Source of the DNA: Nymphaea colorata
Lineage: Eukaryota; Streptophyta; Magnoliopsida; Nymphaeales; Nymphaeaceae
Assembly (NCBI RefSeq): GCF_008831285.2
Contig: NC_045149.1
Coordinates: forward strand, 15,960,578 to 16,024,577
Reading direction: 5' to 3'
DNA: 64,000 nt
The notes under the pieces are model-generated. The model saw only the letters and a program-made list of their open reading frames with translations. It was not told where the DNA came from and did not search any database. Positions 60,659 to 64,000 of the stretch are shown piece by piece (position 1 is the stretch's first letter; each line of letters opens with the position of its first letter). Made by a program: the position numbers and the translations under genes.

Positions 60659-63410
60659 ATGAACGGGGAAGGCCGAAGAAGGGAGCGTGCGTCGGCCAGA
60701 AGCCAAGCGAGATCGAAGCTGTTGCGCAATGCCGAGGAGGAACTGGAGGCGAAACTAGGGTTTGATTTGTTCTCCGAAGGGGAAACGAGACTTGGTTGGC
60801 TGCTTTCTTTCTCGTCTGTGAGTTTCTTTCCAATCCATTCTCCTGCCTCTCGTTTATGACACGGGTCCAGTTGTTTCCGGTCCGTCTGTTGGATGTTCCG
60901 ACGAGGAGCACGTGTTTAAGTTTTACAAATTCTTCGCGCGGCGCCAATTCGTGCCGGTCCAATCATCTATTTGATGCTCCAATGGGCGCGCGGGGGGTAG
61001 GGATTTGATTTCTACATTGTTGCAAGTTTAGACTTGCAGTGAATCACATCCCGATGAAAGCCATGGTTGTTTGAAAGGTCTTGTTCAACCCAGATTCTTT
61101 CACTAACCCAGCGGAAATCCTCGATTAGTTTTTTGGTAGATAAATTGAATGATCGATGTGATTGATTGTTATAAACATGGGGCAGGGGCATAATTAATAA
61201 GTCGAATGAGGGCAACTTAAGACGCAACTGCATCTTCCAAGCGTGGGTGTGGGTCCGTGTTCTAGGTTCTTCCATTTTACTCGTTGGAGAAATACAAGCC
61301 CCATAATTGGAAATCGGTTTCTACCTTAGTTGTCAAGGCGCCCAGGCGCTGCCTGAGCGCCAGACAGCGCCTCGGCAAAAAAGGTGACCTTTTTTTTTGG
61401 GTTTTTTTTAGTTATATTAACCATTACATAATAAAATTATGTAGTTACTGATTGAACTATAAGCTTCTATTCCACGTAAAACTTGAAAAACTGTTCTGTT
61501 CTGTTCTTTTCTAATTGAATGATTATACTTTGTAAGTAAAGCCAAAAAGTAAAGCATGAAAAGCTATTATGTTCTTGTTTACATGACAGATTAACAGTAC
61601 ATTTCCAGCTTGCTTACATACTAGAAAACAGTGCTGTTCTGTTCTAGCTAATGCCTTAGTTTGATACACAAAAGAAAACATGTCATTCTTGTTTACATAC
61701 TGGACAATGCTTGCATTTCTTATAGACTATTTCAGTTATAGACCTATAGACTATTTTCATTTGAATCATTTCAAACAAAAATCATATCAAATCAGTACAT
61801 ATAATATACATTACAAGTTTACAAGTTACAACAGATTGTACATATATATAATATACATATAACAGACACAACACCCCCACAAATGAGGAAATAAATCTGT
61901 ATTCAGGTTGCAAAAGTGAGGTCTGCATGTATTTGTCTGATTACTAGACATGCACTAAACAAGAGAAACTGGTGGTCTTTTTACCATATACCTAGGTTTT
62001 AACATGGGTAAGAAGGCTGGCATAGGTTCCACAAAATATGTGTTAGAGCACATAAGATATATACATACAATTCATTGGTTTTATAGAATATGTACTTAAC
62101 GTCTATCTGGAACTTCCACTTGATGAGTTGATAGAGAATATGTCATTAACATACAACAAACTATACTTAAAGAACAAAAATTATATAATGTAACTGCATA
62201 TAATATAAGTATTAGGAGGTATAACAGTGTATAATAAAATTACAGGACTTAATTTGAAGGGAAGGTGATTTTTTAGCTTCCCATGGACTAGGCGTGCTAG
62301 CGCCTAGTCCAGCCTAGGCGCACGTAGGTGCCAGTCTAACACATGTTGCCTAAGTGATGGACTTAGGCGATGGGTGTGGAGTGTGGACTCACACCTAGGC
62401 ATGGACTAGTCCACGCCTTAACAACTAAGGTCACTGCCCCTTAGCAGGCAACTCGTTTGACAATACTTTTCTTCCTTACTTTGTCTGTTTGTAGAGGTTA
62501 AAGAAATTTAGTAGCTCTTTTTCATCTGCATATAAACTCATTATTTTCTTCTATGTTTATGGTGTCATTTACATATTGATATTTTTATGGAACCCATCAT
62601 GATTGAAACTCAATGCTCTTTCTGTTAAATATCGGTATCATTAGTAAATGAAACTCTGCTTTTACTATATGCTATCTATTGTATATCGAGCATGTTTTCT
62701 GGTCTTGATTTGTGTTATATGTGAGAAGCCTCCGCAAATACTGCTTCTGGATGTTTATCCCATCTACTGTAGGCTGTCCACAAATTGCTCATTTAGTAAC
62801 TATATTTTTTCATGACATGCAGTCGTCATTGGAAAATCAAGATAGTGGTAAAACGTACAGCTGTGTGGATCTTTACTTTGTTTCACAGGTTAGTTTCTGT
62901 GCATTACATATTATAGTAGTAAAGTAGTTTTTCTAATTTCAATTCAGATTTTTCTTTTTCAGATTCTACTTGTTGTCGTGATGCTTTGCCATTTATTTTA
63001 GCTAAACATCAACTTATTGTATTTCTGTTACAGGATGGATCTACTTTCAAATCCAAATACAGGTTTTCTCCTTATTTTTATGCTGCAACAAAGGTAAGGG
63101 AACATTATTTTTCCTGGAAAATTTTGTTGAGTTCATACCGAGCAGCTTTTCTGTTGTTTTAAATTTTTAATTTAGTTGCTCATTAGGTTACAATATTCTT
63201 GCATGCGTTCTTTTGCACGGAATGGATGCTTACATGCATATATTCTACAGGATACTAACCTAATATTCACTTTAATATATGTTGATGTAACACCTTTTTT
63301 TTTCCTATGATTAGGAGACATCTGAATTGGATGTTGAAGCACACCTGAGGAGACGCTATGAAGGAAAAATATCAAATATCGAGATTGTAGAGAAGGAGGA
63401 CCTTGATTTG
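60659..63410 (+). CDS. POL2A: DNA polymerase epsilon catalytic subunit, N-terminal part (cut by window end)
   Basis: This is the leading-strand replicative DNA polymerase of the nucleus; the Arabidopsis gene is POL2A/TILTED1. The coding exons visible are 60659-60817, 62823-62888, 63034-63093 and 63315-63410. All are phase 0 and give the first 127 residues. Family features are K-L-G-F-D-L-F followed by T-R-L-G-W-L-L, V-D-L-Y-F-V-S-Q-D-G-S-T-F-K, P-Y-F-Y-A-A-T and I-V-E-K-E-D-L-D-L. They match in order the start of eukaryotic POLE proteins (F-G-F-E-x-L, G-W-L-I, D-Y-Y-F-I-Q-D-D-G-S-x-F-K, P-Y-F-Y-I-A-T, K-E-D-L-D-L). The exonuclease and polymerase domains lie beyond the right edge. The protein is normally over 2000 aa, so over 90 percent is missing. 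The first exon has a basic R-rich leader. Confidence 0.92.
61322..62432. mobile_element. TIR element of about 1.1 kb in polymerase epsilon intron 1
   Basis: The left end reads ACCTTAGTTGTCAAGGCG. The right end CGCCTTAACAACTAAGGT is its reverse complement except at one position. The ends carry clustered GGCGC/GCGCC and CCTAGGC motifs (61335-61380 and 62285-62400). The interior is AT-rich and non-coding. This is a non-autonomous DNA transposon. The class is common in plant introns, but I do not assign its superfamily. Confidence 0.85.
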
Positions 63411-64000
63411 GTATTTTCTTCCTTAGACTTATTTGAATCAGGCTGCATTGCAGAATTGTTTGTGTGTGCATGTTTTCATTTGTTAATGTCCCTTAAGAAT
63501 TAAGATGTTTTTCCCACAAACTGCAAAGACTCTAAGTTCCATCAAAGTGAAACTCTGCAGAATTTATTGCATGTTTCAATATAACTTTCATTCTTTTCTA
63601 CCTTATGAGTATTTCAGACATCAGATGGTTCCATTGCACATGTTTGTCGTTCATAAATTGAACTAAGAGATGGGTTAAACTTGAAAACTGAAGCTTCTAT
63701 AAATAAAGACACAGCAAGTGCACCAGACCTCAATGAACACAGATTAAGAGAAAGTTACAACATAAAAAGGACAAGGGAATGAGGCTAAACCTATAATGTT
63801 TGGTTGGTAGTTTTACCCAACTTTGATCTGTAGATAATCCATAATTGGGAGCTTTTCTGATCCTTGACTAATGAGGAGTCTTTGTTGCCTCTATGAAATG
63901 AAACGGAGGCTAAATTTACAACAAGAACATCATATTACTGTTTGCCTATTCGTGGATATCTTCAAAAGTTTGTTGTAACATTCAAGGTGAAAAATACATT
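63411..64000 (+). other. Start of polymerase epsilon intron 4
   Basis: The donor TTG|GTATTT at 63410/63411 opens an intron that reaches the window edge. The next expected exon was not found in these 590 bases. Confidence 0.7.

Noticed and set aside
1-64000. CRISPR arrays, prokaryotic operons, ribosomal RNA genes, organelle or viral insertions
   Set aside because: No spaced identical repeats, rRNA sequence, or organelle or viral coding blocks were seen. The window is a plain plant nuclear region.
1-64000. A co-functional cluster of secretory-pathway genes
   Set aside because: Epsin, UXT, the glycosyltransferase and OST1 act in the endomembrane system but in different steps. They are interspersed with BTB, PPR and polymerase genes, and chance adjacency is the simpler reading.

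Overview
The window is nuclear DNA of a flowering plant. The genes have GT-AG introns, the spacers are AT-rich and carry decayed transposons and microsatellites, and every recognisable protein belongs to a plant gene family. The lineage cannot be fixed from the sequence alone. Exon models were built by hand from reading frame, splice sites and family resemblance. All proteome comparisons come from memory of the families; no search was run.

Layout. 1-5.9 kb: no recognised gene, some short repeats and one possible retroelement scrap. 6.1-15.1 kb (+): an epsin with an N-terminal ENTH domain (13 coding exons, 843 aa) and a transposon-like block in its largest intron. 18.3-22.1 kb (-): an NPH3/RPT2-like BTB protein (4 exons, 612 aa). 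22-30 kb: spacer. 30.0-33.6 kb (+): a large putative Golgi glycosyltransferase (3 exons, 923 aa). 36.2-40.5 kb (+): a UDP-xylose transporter (7 exons, 347 aa). 41.1-44.8 kb: a broken partial copy of the OST1 gene, itself interrupted by an internally deleted hAT transposon. 44.9-47.0 kb (+): an intronless PLS-class PPR gene. 51.0-57.5 kb (+): the intact OST1 (ribophorin I) gene, short form (8 exons, 470 aa). 60.7 kb to the right edge (+): the first four coding exons of the catalytic subunit of DNA polymerase epsilon.

The genes do not form a pathway cluster. Several act in the endomembrane system (epsin in clathrin trafficking, UXT in Golgi sugar import, the glycosyltransferase, OST1 in ER N-glycosylation), but this looks like ordinary eukaryotic gene order and not an operon-like unit.

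I did not find a convincing new biological system. The most informative structure is the 41.1-44.9 kb block. It holds a partial OST1 duplication with dead splice and coding features and a nested hAT deletion derivative, whose pre-insertion site can be read from the intact OST1 intron 12-15 kb downstream. A PPR gene starts within 90 bp of the block's right edge. Other points of note are a TIR element that makes up over half of POLE intron 1, an E2F-type site near the predicted POLE start site, a 21-bp copy of UXT coding sequence in the UXT leader, and several exact tandem duplications.
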